This document shows positions 46,930-58,823 of a stretch of 64,000 bases of DNA, one piece after another. The notes under the pieces were generated by a model. It ran no database searches. It worked only from the letters and a program-made list of their open reading frames with translations, and was not told where the DNA came from. The first letter of the stretch is position 1. Every line of letters begins with the position of its first letter. A program made the translations under genes and the position numbers. Source of the stretch: Scytalidium lignicola (taxonomy: Eukaryota > Ascomycota > Leotiomycetes); contig NCSJ02000022.1 of the NCBI GenBank assembly GCA_002812745.2, positions 62,001-126,000 of the forward strand, written 5' to 3'.

Positions 46930-49791
46930 ATGTCTACTCTAGATTTTCTTCCTGCTACAATATACAAACCGCCGTCGCCATCTGCGCAGGTTCGCCCGCG
47001 GCGGCGGTCACTTAATACGATTATGGAAGATGATGAGGAGTCAAATAGAGGCGGATATACAAAGGTAAACGAAATTAGGAATCCCGGTGAACGCCTGAAT
47101 TTCCATAGGGTGGATTGCTTGTCGCCTCTCAGTGATCACTTCCCTACACCTCGAGGAATCCACTTTATGTCAGCACCCAGACCAATCTCCTCCTCAACCT
47201 CCTCCGATTCAGACTCTTCCCCTCGTTCTTCTTCCGCTCCTTGGACCAGAACTAGTTTTTCAACAGACGTTACCGATTTTGACGACTTATACGATGTCTC
47301 AGATAATGATGAAGGCAGGCGGAGGAGTTCTATGGGCAGAAGTGGAAGCATTCGACCATCCAGTGCGAGGAAACGCTTATCTGCCGATTCAACTGCAAGT
47401 AGAGCCTCACTACCTGCTCTTATCATTCCTGGTAGTCCAAAGAGGAATGGAAGTGGAGAGTCTTGGCCTACTGTTGCAGCTATTAAGATGTTGACATCAC
47501 CGGTACCACCGACACCACCTCCCAAAGTTCCCATGTCCCCTGCTATCTTCTCATATTTCCAATCCCAAGAAGTTCCATCATCCTCTGCCCCTCCTTCCCT
47601 TGATGGCAGTCTTACTTCGGAGCAGATGGCTGCTATGTCTGCTCCTCCCACACCGGATATTGGGAACGAAAGTGATAATGAAGGAGATGGCTGGGGTGCT
47701 GGTGTGCAACTACAACCTGCTGCTCTTGAAACTCTCCAGGCCCTCTCTGGCGGCGATGATCTTTATCAACAACAAGAGGATCAAGTGATTGAACTTCCAC
47801 CCCAAGAGCCAGTACCCGAGATGCAGCAGATCCTCCCGCCGCTCATCACAAACATCCACCGCAACGACTCAATAATCCTGTCTCCTGACCAACAACGTTC
47901 TTTCAGTAGTTTGAGTAGACTCGAAATCCCTTCTCCTGGAGGCTTTTTCTCCGCCTTGAGCGCCAATGCAAGGCACACATGGCATTTGGTCTCTAATGAA
48001 CCTGAGTCTGCTCATCCACCTTCCTCCACCACAGCTGAGCATTTCTACAAGACACCATGGAGTTCAGTCCCTGTTGAGACCATTGTTGAAATGTCAGAGA
48101 CAATGTCTGATGGAATCCCAACTGCGCGGCCAACCTTAAGCCAGCTGCATCCTGAATTCGGACCTCGCGGACCTCTTACTCGTCAGGATTCCGAAGAAAC
48201 CATTACTGAGGCTTCGCCTACTAGAGATTCACCTACTGAAAAGGGGATAGTTGTAGATGAGATTATTACCAACCATGTAAAGGATTTTGCTAGCAAACTC
48301 CAAGTTGGGACAATCGCCGATGTTGATCGCACTGTGATGTGGCTCACTGCTCAAAGCACCTTCTTAGCTGAGCTTATCAATCCCAAGGAGGCACGAGACG
48401 ACGAAGTTGCTCTGCTGAGGAGAGCTTCGACTATCAAGATTATCAAAAAGAAGAAGGAGCAAACGACACCGGAGAGTACACCAGAGAGCCCACCACGTAA
48501 AACAGTGCGCTTCTCTGAGAACCCAACAATCAACGGAGTCCCTTCTACACCAGGTCAGGTTGCCTGCCCACTTCCTAAGTTTGGTCGCCAGGAGTCAACT
48601 TACTACCGTGCATTCCAACACTTCCTCTATCGTTCACGCTACCGTGACACTTTTGTGCATTGCATCCCACGCTTTGAGGCCTTGCAATGCGATCGCATTG
48701 CTGCCGCAGCGGCACACCGCTCTCAGCTCCTTGGAAAATACCAACTCAGTGTTGTTCCGACTTCTGCCAAACGCCGCATGTCAGCTAACGTAGCCCGTGG
48801 CGACGAATTCACACCAGAAGATCCTGAAAAACTCAAACGTGATAGAGAGGCCGAGGCACTACGCCAGATGTCTCCCGCTACATGGAATATCATGGCGATC
48901 AAACTTCTCAATGGTGGCAGACTCATTCTCTCTCCAGTCGCAAAGCGTCTCGCTCGTCTCTCGTCAATGGGGCCAAAGTTCGAAGGCGTCCCAAGAGATC
49001 GAGCACGTATCCTTGACCTAGGTGGTCAAGCTACCTGTGATTGGGCATGGCATGTTGCCGCAGAGTTTATCAATGCAAAAGTGTACACCACCACCACCAA
49101 GGCTTTACGCCAGCTTTCAAACAGCAATATCCGCGGCCCACCAAACCACCGCCAGGTCGCTGTCGATCGCCTCGTTCGGTTGCCATTCAAAGACAACCAA
49201 TTCGATCTCATTTCCGCTAGAGAGATCTACACAATCTTAAGAGAGCAGGCGCCTAACGGTGAGAATGAATGGGATTCATGTCTCAAAGAGTGCATGCGCA
49301 TTCTCAAGCCCGGAGGATACCTCGAGTTTAGTATCATGGACTCTGATATTGTCAACGCAGGTCCAGTAGGCCTTGCCAAGTCCGTAGAATTTGGTTTCAA
49401 CTTGCGAACCTTGGGATATGACCCCACTCCCACCAAACCTTGGATTCCGAGATTGAAAAAGGCTGGTTTCGTCGGCATTAAACGTGTCTGGATGATTCTT
49501 CCTATGGGCGCAAAGCATAGACCTAAGGATTTCCCCGTTGCTAGGGATTCAATGGGTGTGGAGATCAAACTTGAATTAGAGGCTATGGTGACTGGACACA
49601 CCAATGAGATAGCAAGCATCACGGGCATTATAGGGAGTTGGGCTTGGGAGAAGTGGTTGTTGCGCACGAGGGTACAGACTGTTGGGAATGAAGGCACATT
49701 GGAAGGCGTGCAGGAGGTTATTGAGGAGGGTAGAGATTGTGGATCTGGATGGAGGGTTTGTACTGGATGGGCGAGGAAGCCGCTCAGATAA
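46930..49791 (+). CDS. Large protein with C-terminal SAM-dependent methyltransferase domain
   Basis: Single exon of 953 residues, ATG at 46930. Residues 1-480 are Ser/Pro-rich and acidic, probably disordered (SSSTSSDSDSSPRSSS). Around 540-620 a conserved-looking helical block begins YYRAFQHFLYRSRYRDTF. The methyltransferase Rossmann fold spans about 690-900. Motif I is RARILDLGGQATCDWAW, with the acid-Gly pattern altered from DxGxGxG to DLGGQ. The post-I acid falls near FINAKVY. Motif IV-like NQFDLISAREIY and post-motif MRILKPGGYLEFSIMDSD fit class I enzymes. Substrate and compartment are unknown. Related Pezizomycotina proteins are annotated only as methyltransferase-domain proteins. Confidence 0.8.
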   Translation: MSTLDFLPATIYKPPSPSAQVRPRRRSLNTIMEDDEESNRGGYTKVNEIRNPGERLNFHRVDCLSPLSDHFPTPRGIHFMSAPRPISSSTSSDSDSSPRSSSAPWTRTSFSTDVTDFDDLYDVSDNDEGRRRSSMGRSGSIRPSSARKRLSADSTASRASLPALIIPGSPKRNGSGESWPTVAAIKMLTSPVPPTPPPKVPMSPAIFSYFQSQEVPSSSAPPSLDGSLTSEQMAAMSAPPTPDIGNESDNEGDGWGAGVQLQPAALETLQALSGGDDLYQQQEDQVIELPPQEPVPEMQQILPPLITNIHRNDSIILSPDQQRSFSSLSRLEIPSPGGFFSALSANARHTWHLVSNEPESAHPPSSTTAEHFYKTPWSSVPVETIVEMSETMSDGIPTARPTLSQLHPEFGPRGPLTRQDSEETITEASPTRDSPTEKGIVVDEIITNHVKDFASKLQVGTIADVDRTVMWLTAQSTFLAELINPKEARDDEVALLRRASTIKIIKKKKEQTTPESTPESPPRKTVRFSENPTINGVPSTPGQVACPLPKFGRQESTYYRAFQHFLYRSRYRDTFVHCIPRFEALQCDRIAAAAAHRSQLLGKYQLSVVPTSAKRRMSANVARGDEFTPEDPEKLKRDREAEALRQMSPATWNIMAIKLLNGGRLILSPVAKRLARLSSMGPKFEGVPRDRARILDLGGQATCDWAWHVAAEFINAKVYTTTTKALRQLSNSNIRGPPNHRQVAVDRLVRLPFKDNQFDLISAREIYTILREQAPNGENEWDSCLKECMRILKPGGYLEFSIMDSDIVNAGPVGLAKSVEFGFNLRTLGYDPTPTKPWIPRLKKAGFVGIKRVWMILPMGAKHRPKDFPVARDSMGVEIKLELEAMVTGHTNEIASITGIIGSWAWEKWLLRTRVQTVGNEGTLEGVQEVIEEGRDCGSGWRVCTGWARKPLR

Positions 49792-50553
49792 TTGGAAAAC
49801 AATGAAATGTAGTGATGTGATGTGCTTTTAGCATATATACGATGTTACGAGGGGAGGTTCTGATATTTACTAAGGAGATTTGGGCGATGAGTATAGTTGC
49901 TGTGTAGGGTAATAGGCAAAAGGCAATAGGATTCCTTTGGAAAATAATGGTAGTTGCCTCTCTTTAGCATAATGTGCGACTTAATATTGCGAAATAGCTA
50001 GTATCCATGAAATAAAGCAGTTGGCTCTAATCTGGATGACCATGAAACCATAGATCCGTACCGAGAGAATAATGACCCCATACATTCGGTGTAATGAACC
50101 CCTGAACCTCTGAATCTCTAGAGCGAGCAAAGTGAGGTGTGGACTCTTCCCTTTTACTAACGTCAACGATCCTAAAACCCTCAGGTCAACACCAAGAACA
50201 CTAAGATAGCCTCAACTCATCCAAGGTAGTTTACGTATTGTCTTGTTTTCTGCTTTGAGTCTGAAGAACTCTGCATAGTCATGAAGAATTCAAAAGGCTA
50301 GATTTAAATTTAGATTCCTTTTCTAATGGTTGGTTAAGAATGGAGAAAGAAGAAGCCTTGAAGTGGAGATTTGGGTCAACGTTTATTAAACGTTAAAATT
50401 AGTATATCGAAGCAATGTTCTAGAAGAACAAATAGACAGTTTCGAACAATAATAACTGTCATTTCTGATCAATTAATGCTAAGGTACCTGAAACACCTGC
50501 GCCAGCTATTAATACACCTGTATATGTATTGCTTTTTCCCAGACCGAGAATCT
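49792..50553. other. Intergenic between convergent genes
   Basis: 762 bp of AT-rich 3' flanks. No gene or repeat seen. Confidence 0.5.
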
Positions 50554-52036
50554 CTAGTTGTATTGCATATATGTAGCTGTAGAATTAAATTTCAAGTTGC
50601 CCTTGATGACCTTATCAACCGCACTCAAAAAGTCTTTCTCAGTAGCCACCTTTCTCCTTGCACGGATAGCATACATGCCAGCTTCTGTGCAGACACTCCT
50701 TAGCTCGGCACCGGTTGAGTTAGGGCAGAGTCGAGAAATAAGCTCCCATCTAATATCTCGCTCAACAGACATGCTCTTTGCGTGGATTCGTAGGATATTA
50801 GCTCGTCCCTCCAGGTCTGGTAGGGAGAATTCTATCTTTCGATCAATACGGCCTGGTCTCATAAGAGCAGGATCTAATGTTGAAGGTCTGTTGGTGGCGA
50901 ACATGACTTTAATGTTTCCTCTGGCATCGAAACCATCGAGTTGGGTAATCAGCTCTAACATGGTTCTTTGGACCTCGTTATCTCCTCCTGCACCATCGTC
51001 GAACCGCGCTCCACCAATAGCATCGATTTCATCAAAGAAAATAATGCAGGCTTTTTTCGTCCGGGCCATCTCAAACAATTCTCGGACCATCCTGGCACCC
51101 TCACCAACGTACTTCTGAACCAGTTCACTACCAATAACTCTAATAAATGTAGCATCCGTTCGGTTGGCGACTGCTCTTGCACACAGCGTCTTGCCAGTTC
51201 CTGGGGGACCATATAACAGAGCACCTTTTGGCGGATCGATACCTAAACTGACAAAGCGTTCTGGAGATAGTAATGGCATTTCGACGACTTCTCGTAGCTT
51301 TTCTACTTGTTCTTTGCAACCTCCAACATCACCATATGTGACATCGGGCTTCTCCTCGACCGTCATCATCGTAACGCTAGCATCGATCTTTGGTGGTAAC
51401 GGAAGTAGAATTTGGTACTTATTGCGGTCGACACTTTAAACAAAGTTAGCTCAGGATATAAATTCTGAGTTGGACTAATCCTTACCCAACCCTCATTCCC
51501 TCTTCAATATCTGTCGGGCTCACTCGTTCCCCTAGGTTCACAACGAACTTCGCTATTTGCTTGACGTTGATGACATATTTGCTTTTCTCACTATCGGCTT
51601 CCTGAATGATCTTCGTACACCTAGCAACCTGTAATGGCTGCTCTTCTGACATGCGCTGCCGGTCCGCAGCTACATCCCATAGATGAGGAGGGGCTAATCC
51701 AGTGTCCGATTCCTAGTAGACTATAAGCGCCTGTCTTTGGAAGCTGGATTATGATAAACCAACCTTAACGCCAATCTTCTCATTCACACTCGTTTGCTTT
51801 TCTTTAATCTGTTGCTCGAGTTTCTTGAGCGCCGCTGCATACGGTGCTGCGCCATATGTTTTTAATACTTGGATATCCCTAAAGTTGCGTATATCAGCAG
51901 CTGGTCAAAAGCGACAGGACAAGGCGCCCAGGTCTACGTACTCATCTGTCAAAGGAGTTATCTTCTTCTCTTCTATCTCGTCATCTGCGAAAGTCTTCTT
52001 ATATTTCTCCCAGTTCTGTCCCGTAGCACTCGGCAT
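50554..52036 (-). CDS. rpt1: 26S proteasome regulatory ATPase Rpt1
   Basis: One of six AAA+ ATPases of the 19S base that unfold substrates and open the 20S gate. Exons (minus): 52036-51942, 51878-51764, 51712-51486, 51433-50554; introns 63, 51 and 52 bp; 438 residues, the usual size. The N-terminal coil and OB region are followed by [18 protein letters not shown]. Walker A is GPPGTGKT and Walker B IIFFDEID. The second region of homology has [18 protein letters not shown]. The C-terminus MQYN fits Rpt1, which lacks a full HbYX tail. The [14 protein letters not shown] segment separates Rpt1 from its paralogues. It is head-to-head with CCT4. Confidence 0.97.
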
Positions 52037-52306
52037 CTTGAAATCGTGTGAAAAGGAAAAGAATGGGTAAGTGGTTATGATGTTGTTGATGTTCGAAGCT
52101 ATATCGTCCTGTCGATGATGGACATGGAACCGCGCAGATGCTCGGTAAGCTGTACCGAAGAGGCTAGACTGGAACCTCAAAATCGCCTTTTGAAATCATT
52201 TAGAGACGCGGTTCGATAAGGTGTGAACGCGACTAGCAGTGCTTACAACCTTTTTATAAGAATAGTTAGATTGTTTTTGCACGGCCAAGTCAAGAGATAA
52301 TCCAGG
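52037..52306. promoter_or_regulatory. Bidirectional promoter of RPT1 and CCT4
   Basis: Only 270 bp separate the two start codons, so both proteostasis genes must share or abut promoter elements. I looked for a PACE-like GGTGGCAAA box and found none. Confidence 0.6.
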
Positions 52307-54072
52307 ATGGCCCTCACACAGTCTGCTGTCAATTCTAGCAATGCTGCGTTCAAGGTAAGTGATATTTCGGCCCTAAATAATTTCTACAGAGCTAATACAG
52401 CTTGCAGGACAAGGAGAAGCCCATGGCTGTTCGCACAGCGAACATCGTAGCTGCTAGAGGTATTTTTAAAATAATTATGTGAAGCTTCAAGTACTGCAAG
52501 CTAACCATATATAGCGGTTGCGGAGGCTGTACGAACATCCTTGGGGCCTCGAGGATCAGACAAGATGATTATGAGTGGGAAAGGCGAGACTATAATAACG
52601 AATGACGGAAATACTATGTTAAAGAGTATGTCTGTTATGCACCCCTCTGCAAAGATGCTAGTAGATCTATCTGCTGCACAAGATGTGGAGGCAGGAGACG
52701 GTACGACATCAGTAGTGGTTATTGCAGGAAGTTTATTAGGCGCAGCGGATCGACTTCTTGGAAAGGGAATACATCCTTCAGTTATTGCAGAGTCCTTCCA
52801 ACGAGCTGCGGCTGCAGCTGTTCAAGTACTTCACGACATGTCCCACCCTGTCTCCTTAACTGATAGACAAACTTTACTCCAAGCCGCCGCAACATCTCTC
52901 TCCTCAAAGATCGTTTCACAACACTCAAACCTTCTAGGACCGATGGCTGTTGACGCTGTTACGAAGACAATCGACTTGAAGACTGCAGATAATGTAGATT
53001 TGAAGAACATAAGAATATTAAAGAAGGTTGGAGGCACCATCGAAGACAGCGAGATGATTGAGGGTCTTGTACTATCGCAACCTGTTGTTAAAAACGGCGG
53101 TGGCCCAGTAAGAATGGAGAAGGCAAAGATAGGTCTCATTCAATTCCAGTTGAGCCCTCCAAAGCCCGATGTAAGTTTTATTATACCCCGCTCCCTCTTC
53201 ACCTATGATGACTCGCTAAACCTAAATAGATGGAAAACTCCATTGTCGTAAATGATTACAGACAAATGGATAAGATTCTAAAAGAAGAGCGGACCTATCT
53301 TCTAAATATGGTCAAGAAAATCAAGAAAGCAAAGTGCAATGTCCTCTTCATCCAAAAATCCATCCTCCGTGATGCAGTCAACGACCTTTCCCTGCATTTC
53401 CTTGCAAAACTCAACATCCTCTGTGTCAAAGACATCGAGCGTGATGAGGTTGAATTTATCTGCAAATCAACTGGCTGCAAGCCTATTGCAGATATTGACT
53501 CTTTCACAGAGGATAAGTTGGGTAGCGCAGATCTCATTGAGGAATCGCAATCCAGTGGTGCAAGATTCGTAAAGGTCACAGGGACAAGAGGTGTTGGAAA
53601 GACAGTCTCCATTGTGTGTCGCGGGGCCAACTCTCTGATTCTTGATGAGGCAGAGCGAAGTCTTCACGATGCCTTATGTGTCATCAGATGTCTAGTTAAA
53701 AAGAAGGCACTTATTGCCGGTGGAGGTGCTCCTGAGATTGAGATTGCATCACAGCTTTCAAAGCAAGCTCGTAGCTTGACAGGTACAGAATCAATCTGCT
53801 TCAAGGCTTTCGCCGACGCAATGGAGGTGATCCCAACAACACTTGCCGAGAATGCAGGGTTAAACAGTATCAAGGTCGTTACTGAATTAAGGCAGAAGCA
53901 TGAGTTGGGGGAGAAGAATGCTGGTGTCAGTATCAAGTCTGGCGGAGTTAAGACTGATATTGCAGAGGAGAATGTCCTGCAGCCGCTTCTAGTCAGCACG
54001 AGTGCTGTTGAACTGGCTGCTGAGACTGTAAAGCTAATCCTTAGGATAGATGACATTGCATTGTCAAGATAA
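52307..54072 (+). CDS. cct4: T-complex chaperonin CCT delta subunit
   Basis: Subunit of the cytosolic TRiC/CCT ring that folds actin and tubulin. Exons are 52307-52354, 52408-52459, 52515-53170 and 53230-54072; introns 53, 55 and 59 bp; 532 residues. ATP-site motifs are in place: [12 protein letters not shown] near residue 40 and [11 protein letters not shown] near 95. The late signature is VVEL-type [12 protein letters not shown], seen here as [16 protein letters not shown]. The delta assignment rests on the helical-protrusion sequence [20 protein letters not shown] and RIDDIALSR at the end, typical of Cct4. The length is normal. A convergent neighbour encodes alpha-tubulin, one of its clients. 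Confidence 0.96.
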
Positions 54073-54562
54073 TGGAATAGATGATTAGCTGCTGCATCGT
54101 GTAATTCAAATAGTGGTGACCAAATTAAATTAGCCATAACTGAAATAGGTAAGACCTTAAGTTTAGAGAAGTTGGTCAGTTAGAGGGCATTTTCTAGCAA
54201 GGCTCGGTAAATCTATACGATGTAGTTTCATCAAGGCAATTTGAGTGAATGTCTCAGTAGCAAAGGACGGTCAATCATCTCGTAGATTACAATTATACTG
54301 TAACACCGGATTCACAAGGTAGGATTCAATGTAGTCGTATAAAAAACATCACATGTTATGGCTAGCTACTACGAGTCGATCCATACCATCCAAATCTTAG
54401 GAAAACAAAACTGAGCACAAAGACACAATAAAGAGGACTTCGCTCATTTGGGTTGACGCGCAGGACCATAACAGCAACAACAAATATCAAAACTTTACGC
54501 TCTTTCAAATAGACCAGCTTTCCAGGGAATCATAGCTTTTGCCGGCCATTGGGGTGGGAAAA
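54073..54562. other. Intergenic between CCT4 and tubulin (convergent)
   Basis: 490 bp of 3' flanks; no gene seen. Confidence 0.55.
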
Positions 54563-56195
54563 TTAGTACTCAGCCTCGCCCTCCTCAGGCTCGAAGCTGT
54601 CAGCTGCAACCTCCTCATAGTCCTTCTCAAGGGCGGCCAAATCCTCACGTGCCTCAGAGAATTCTCCTTCCTCCATACCCTCACCGACATACCAGTGAAC
54701 GAATGCACGCTTAGAGTACATCAGGTCGAACTTGTGGTCTAATCTTGACCACGCCTCAGCAATAGCAGTGGTGTTGCTCAACATGCTGACCGATCGGTCG
54801 ACTGAAGCGAGAGCACCGTCGTTAGGGGAGGTAGATGGGACAGACATTGGCTTCTGGTAGTTGATACCAAGCTTGAATCCAGTTGGGCACCACTCTACAA
54901 GGTTGAAGGATGTCTTAGCCTTAAGAGAGGCAACAGCAGCATTGCAGTCTCTTGGAACAACATCTCCACGGTAGAGGAGTGCAACAGCCATGTACTTGCC
55001 GTTGCGAGGATCGCAGACAACCATCTGGTTGTTAGGCTCAAAGCATCTTACTATTGTTAGCAAAATCCCCCCAAAAGGTCCTTGTTCAACTTACTGAAGA
55101 GTCAAATCCTGAGTCTTGAAGCTTTCGTGAGAGCTCTTGGCAGCAGAGATGACTGGTGCGTAACTGATCAATGGGTAGTGAATTCTGGGGTAAGGAACCA
55201 AGTTGGTCTGGAACTCATTCAAATCGACATTCAAAGCACCATCGAATCGGAGAGAAGAGGTGATCGAGCTGACAACCTGAGCAATCAGACGGTTGAGATG
55301 CTCGAAAGATGGCCGTGGAATATCAAGATTCCGGCGACAGATGTCGTAGACAGCCTCATTGTCCACTAAGAATGTGCAGTCAGAGTTCTCAATGGTGCTG
55401 TGAGTGCTCAGAACAGCATTGTATGGCTCAACAACGGCAGTGGAGACTCGTGGAGCTGGGTAGACAGCGAATTCAAGCTTAGACTTCTTGCCATAGTCGG
55501 TAGAGAGACGCTCAAGAAGGAGAGAGCCAAAACCTGAGCCAGTTCCACCGCCAAATGAATGGAAGATCAGGAAACCTTGGAGAGAGGAGCAGTTATCCTA
55601 AAAATTGATGAGCTACGTTTTCTAATACTATCAAAGCTTGGTCCTTACCAAGACGCGACGGATCTTATCCAAAGTACCGTCCAAGATTTCCTTTCCGATG
55701 GTGTAGTGACCACGCGCATAGTTGTTGGCAGCATCTTCCTTACCGCTGATCAACAATTCAGGGTGGAACAATTGTCTGTAATCACCAGTGCGGATCTCAT
55801 CGATGGGAGAAGGATCGAGGTCAACAAAGATGGAACGAGGCACATATTTGCCACTTCCTGTCTCAGTGAACACAGTGTCTAGCTCACCCGAATCATGGAG
55901 AGCCTTGGCGTCAGGGTCAGGACGACCGTCCTGTTTAAGTCCATGCTCCAGAAGGTACCTTAGAATGTCAATATATGAATTGCTTCGTCGTGATGATGTT
56001 GAAAGGTAAACTCACAGCTCCCATGCGCTGTTACCAAGTTGGGTTCCAGCCTGGCCGATATGAAGGTGAAGGATCTAACCATTGCGCTGGCATTAGCAAT
56101 GATGAACACCCCTTAATAATTCCACGCGTTTGCATGAACACCACCACTGAGAAACTCCACGATGCGCTTCAGGTACGTACCTCTCCTCGTGTCAT
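54563..56195 (-). CDS. tub1: Alpha-tubulin
   Basis: Microtubule subunit binding non-exchangeable GTP. Exons (minus): 56195-56181, 56074-56016, 55958-55649, 55597-55095, 55046-54563; introns 106, 57, 51 and 48 bp; 456 residues. The first exon is only five codons (MTRGE), joined to [20 protein letters not shown]. The GTP-loop motif [11 protein letters not shown] lies near 140-152. The last intron uses an AAG acceptor four bases after a TAG, keeping [12 protein letters not shown] in frame. The C-terminal tail EEGEAEY is acidic and ends in Tyr, the residue subject to detyrosination in other systems. An alternative name, tubA or tubB, depends on the paralogue, which I cannot decide. Confidence 0.96.
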
Positions 56196-56876
56196 TTTGA
56201 AAAAACTGTTTAGCAAAATTGACCGATAACCGGAAGAAAGTTTTAGATATATGTCAGTGTGGTCTGCTGGTTAAAAGCAAAGATAAAGCTTAGAAGGAGA
56301 TTGTGGATGTTCATGAATGGTGGGGCAAGCGGTTGGCAGTATGCACGTCTCACCGCCCTTTACCACCGCATCTTCCCCTGAATTTCGGCTGTTGTTTGTT
56401 TACTCAGTCACGTGAAATGTCCCCCATAGCCAATCAGCATGCCGCTCCTCTCCACTCTCCAGTACACCGCGACTCCCAATGAAGCAAAGGTTAAAATTAC
56501 TTACTGTAGTCAAGTTTCAATGTCGACATTACAGTGAGCTCTGAGGGCTTAACCTTGCATTCGGGTTACCATTTATACTGTAATACTGTAGTACTAGACG
56601 TCAAAGCGCACACAGACACCGCCATAAGCAAATGAGGGTCGTTCCTGAAATTCAACACTTTTTGACCGAGGAAAAATTGGGACAAAATATATAGAATTTC
56701 CGTTTATTACCAAATCTTTGATTCTCTAGACACTTGTCTCTATGGATCTGACATTCCTTCTTGTAGACCCTGCTGTACCTCTTCGCTTAAGCATCATGGC
56801 TCGTCTATGTAGCCGTTAGGTGGGTGCGTGCCAACACCTGTTCTTCACTGCTCTATTACAAAGCTTTTGACAACGC
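56196..56876. promoter_or_regulatory. Alpha-tubulin promoter region
   Basis: 681 bp between the tubulin start and the RNA1 stop. It contains CACGTG at 56409-56414 and a CCAAT box at 56430-56434, 235-215 bp before the tubulin ATG. No gene seen. Confidence 0.5.
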
Positions 56877-58187
56877 TCAGATCTCCACTTTCTTTTCAAG
56901 CTCCTTAGCCAATTCATCAACTTCTTTATCCGTCTGCAATGAAATAGGCTCCTCCTGGGCCTCTTCCGCTTCAGAGATCAACTTCTCTCTCAATTCCTCA
57001 GCCTCCTCCTCTTCCTCCTCGCTTTCTTCCTCCTCACTCTCGTCCTCTAGGTCGCTAAGGCTATCCAAACCCCATTCGTCTTCCAACACAATGTCAACAG
57101 CATTTTTGTCTTTTCGCTCCTCCAATAATTCTCTTAGAAGCATGATGGATTGGTCTTCTTCGGAGAATTTGTTCCCGTTAAGCTCAATCTTCTTTAATGC
57201 TGGAAGCGCATCTTTTGCTGCCTGTGCTAAGTCTTTTAGGCCCTTTGCGTCGATATCATTATACTGTAATCTCAAGATCTCGAGTTTGCTGTTCTCCCCT
57301 TTCGCAAGTGCTTCGGCGAGTAATCGACCACCCTTAGCGCTCAGCAATGAATCTCCAATTCCTAGCTCCTTTATATGCTTCCATCCAGGCGCAACCTTTG
57401 CAAGTGCTTTAGCGCCAAGTAATGTAAATGTATTATCTTGTAAATCTAACACTTCTATTCCCTTCGCATGCTTCAAACCTTCAGAGAGAAGGTGCGATAT
57501 TCCTTCCTGTCGAATACCATTCTGCACCATTTTTACTTCTTTCAGGCCCGTATGTAAACTATAAGCCTTCGCCCAAGCTGTCATACTTCCATTCTCCAAT
57601 CTATTGCGACCACAGATAACGGTCTCCAGATCGGGCACAACCTTTCCTTCTTTCCGCGCCGCTTGCTTCTTCTCATACAGAGTAGAGAGCGCATCTGCAA
57701 TTAGGATTCCTGCGTGAGGGCCTAGGCCATTGTTGTTTAGGATAAGGTGTTGTAATGGAACATGCGAGGAGATAAAGTCGACGAGAGGAGCTTGGGTATT
57801 CAGACCAAAAGCATTATCATTGAGATTAACGGTGTGGAGATTCGGGAGAGTGAGGAGGGATGTGAGAAGTGAGGAGAGCGCTTGCGGAATTTCGTTAAGC
57901 AGACGCCCAGTAAAGATATCTGCGAAATTGACAACCTAGAAAGAAGTGTGATTGTCAGTAGACTATCAAACTGCAAAGCGCGCGACGCGTACCCGTAGTG
58001 TTTTCTTTGTTTCCAAAATCTCCCCGAGAGCTTTGCAGGCTTCTACACCTAACGTGTTACCAAGAAATCTAACTTCCTCGACACCTTCTAACTCTCGAAG
58101 CACCTTCACATGTGGTTCAAGATCCGCAGCGGTATCAAGCTTCAGGCCCTTCCCTTCCAAAGAGAAGACTTTAGTATTGGTCGCCAT
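56877..58187 (-). CDS. rna1: Ran GTPase-activating protein (RanGAP, Rna1)
   Basis: Cytosolic activator of Ran GTP hydrolysis that sustains the Ran gradient for nuclear transport. Exons (minus): 58187-57993 and 57935-56877, intron 57 bp with a GTACGC donor, 417 residues. Residues about 30-340 are leucine-rich repeats of the RanGAP type (for example LQHLILNNNGLGPHAG, IEVLDLQDNTFT, LEILRLQYNDIDAKG). The C-terminal 60 residues are strongly acidic (ESEEEESEEEEEEAEE), as in yeast Rna1, followed by an amphipathic end. Length and order match the fungal form, which lacks the SUMO-linked tail of animal RanGAP1. It is head-to-head with COX17. Confidence 0.95.
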
Positions 58188-58476
58188 ATCTACGGGAGAG
58201 ATCCACCCCTCTAGGAAATATACGATGTAACTTCCTCCGACACTATAGGGGTGTGTGACTGGTAGGCTGCGCAAAGGGTCTATCTTGTTGTTTTCTGGTG
58301 GGGTAGTGCAGCACCCTAATGTCAATAAATGGCTGAAAGGATAAATAGTTCTTCCGGGAAGCTCAAATGGTGCAAACACCCATGACAAATGTGCTCACTT
58401 CCAGCGGATCTTCTTATTAGAAATAGACTGGCCATATTCTTTTCGGGGTTTATACATCGCAGACGTAGAACATACA
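58188..58476. promoter_or_regulatory. Bidirectional promoter of RNA1 and COX17
   Basis: 289 bp separate the two start codons. No clear motif was recognised. Confidence 0.5.
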
Positions 58477-58823
58477 ATGGCTTCACAAGCAATTTCAATT
58501 CGTAAGTAGCTTCTCAGTTCAGTTCTTACATATAGTGCGCTTACAATGTGTAGCAACTGCGACCACCGCCAGCATGGCACAAGATACTAAGCCTACAGTC
58601 AATGCTACCTCTCAACCTAAGGTATGCCTTTCACAACACCCCGGAAGTCCGTATCCCGATGTTTTCTAATTATTTATTATAGCCTTGCTGTGTATGCAAA
58701 GAGGAGAAAAGCAGCCGTGACGAATGCATGCTCTTCAGCAATTCCAAAGACCCTCAGAAAGATTGCGCCACTACGATTGAGAAGTATAAAAGCTGTATGG
58801 CCGGCTTTGGTTTCCAGATCTAA
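58477..58823 (+). CDS. cox17: Cytochrome c oxidase copper chaperone Cox17
   Basis: Small copper-binding protein of the intermembrane space that hands copper to Sco1 and Cox11 for complex IV. Exons are 58477-58501, 58554-58621 and 58683-58823; introns 52 and 61 bp; 77 residues. The core reads PCCVCKEEKSSRDEC.., with the Cys-Cys copper site and two CX9C pairs (CKEEKSSRDEC and CATTIEKYKSC). It ends CMAGFGFQI, as in the family. The start is uncertain: the ATG at 58477 gives a short Ser/Thr/Ala extension, while the ATG at 58574 gives 62 residues, closer to yeast Cox17 (69). In the second case intron 1 would be in the leader. Confidence 0.94.

Noticed and set aside
56824..57564. 246-residue Ser-rich plus-strand frame
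   Set aside because: It is the antisense of the acidic and leucine-rich RNA1 coding region; Ser-rich shadows are expected there.
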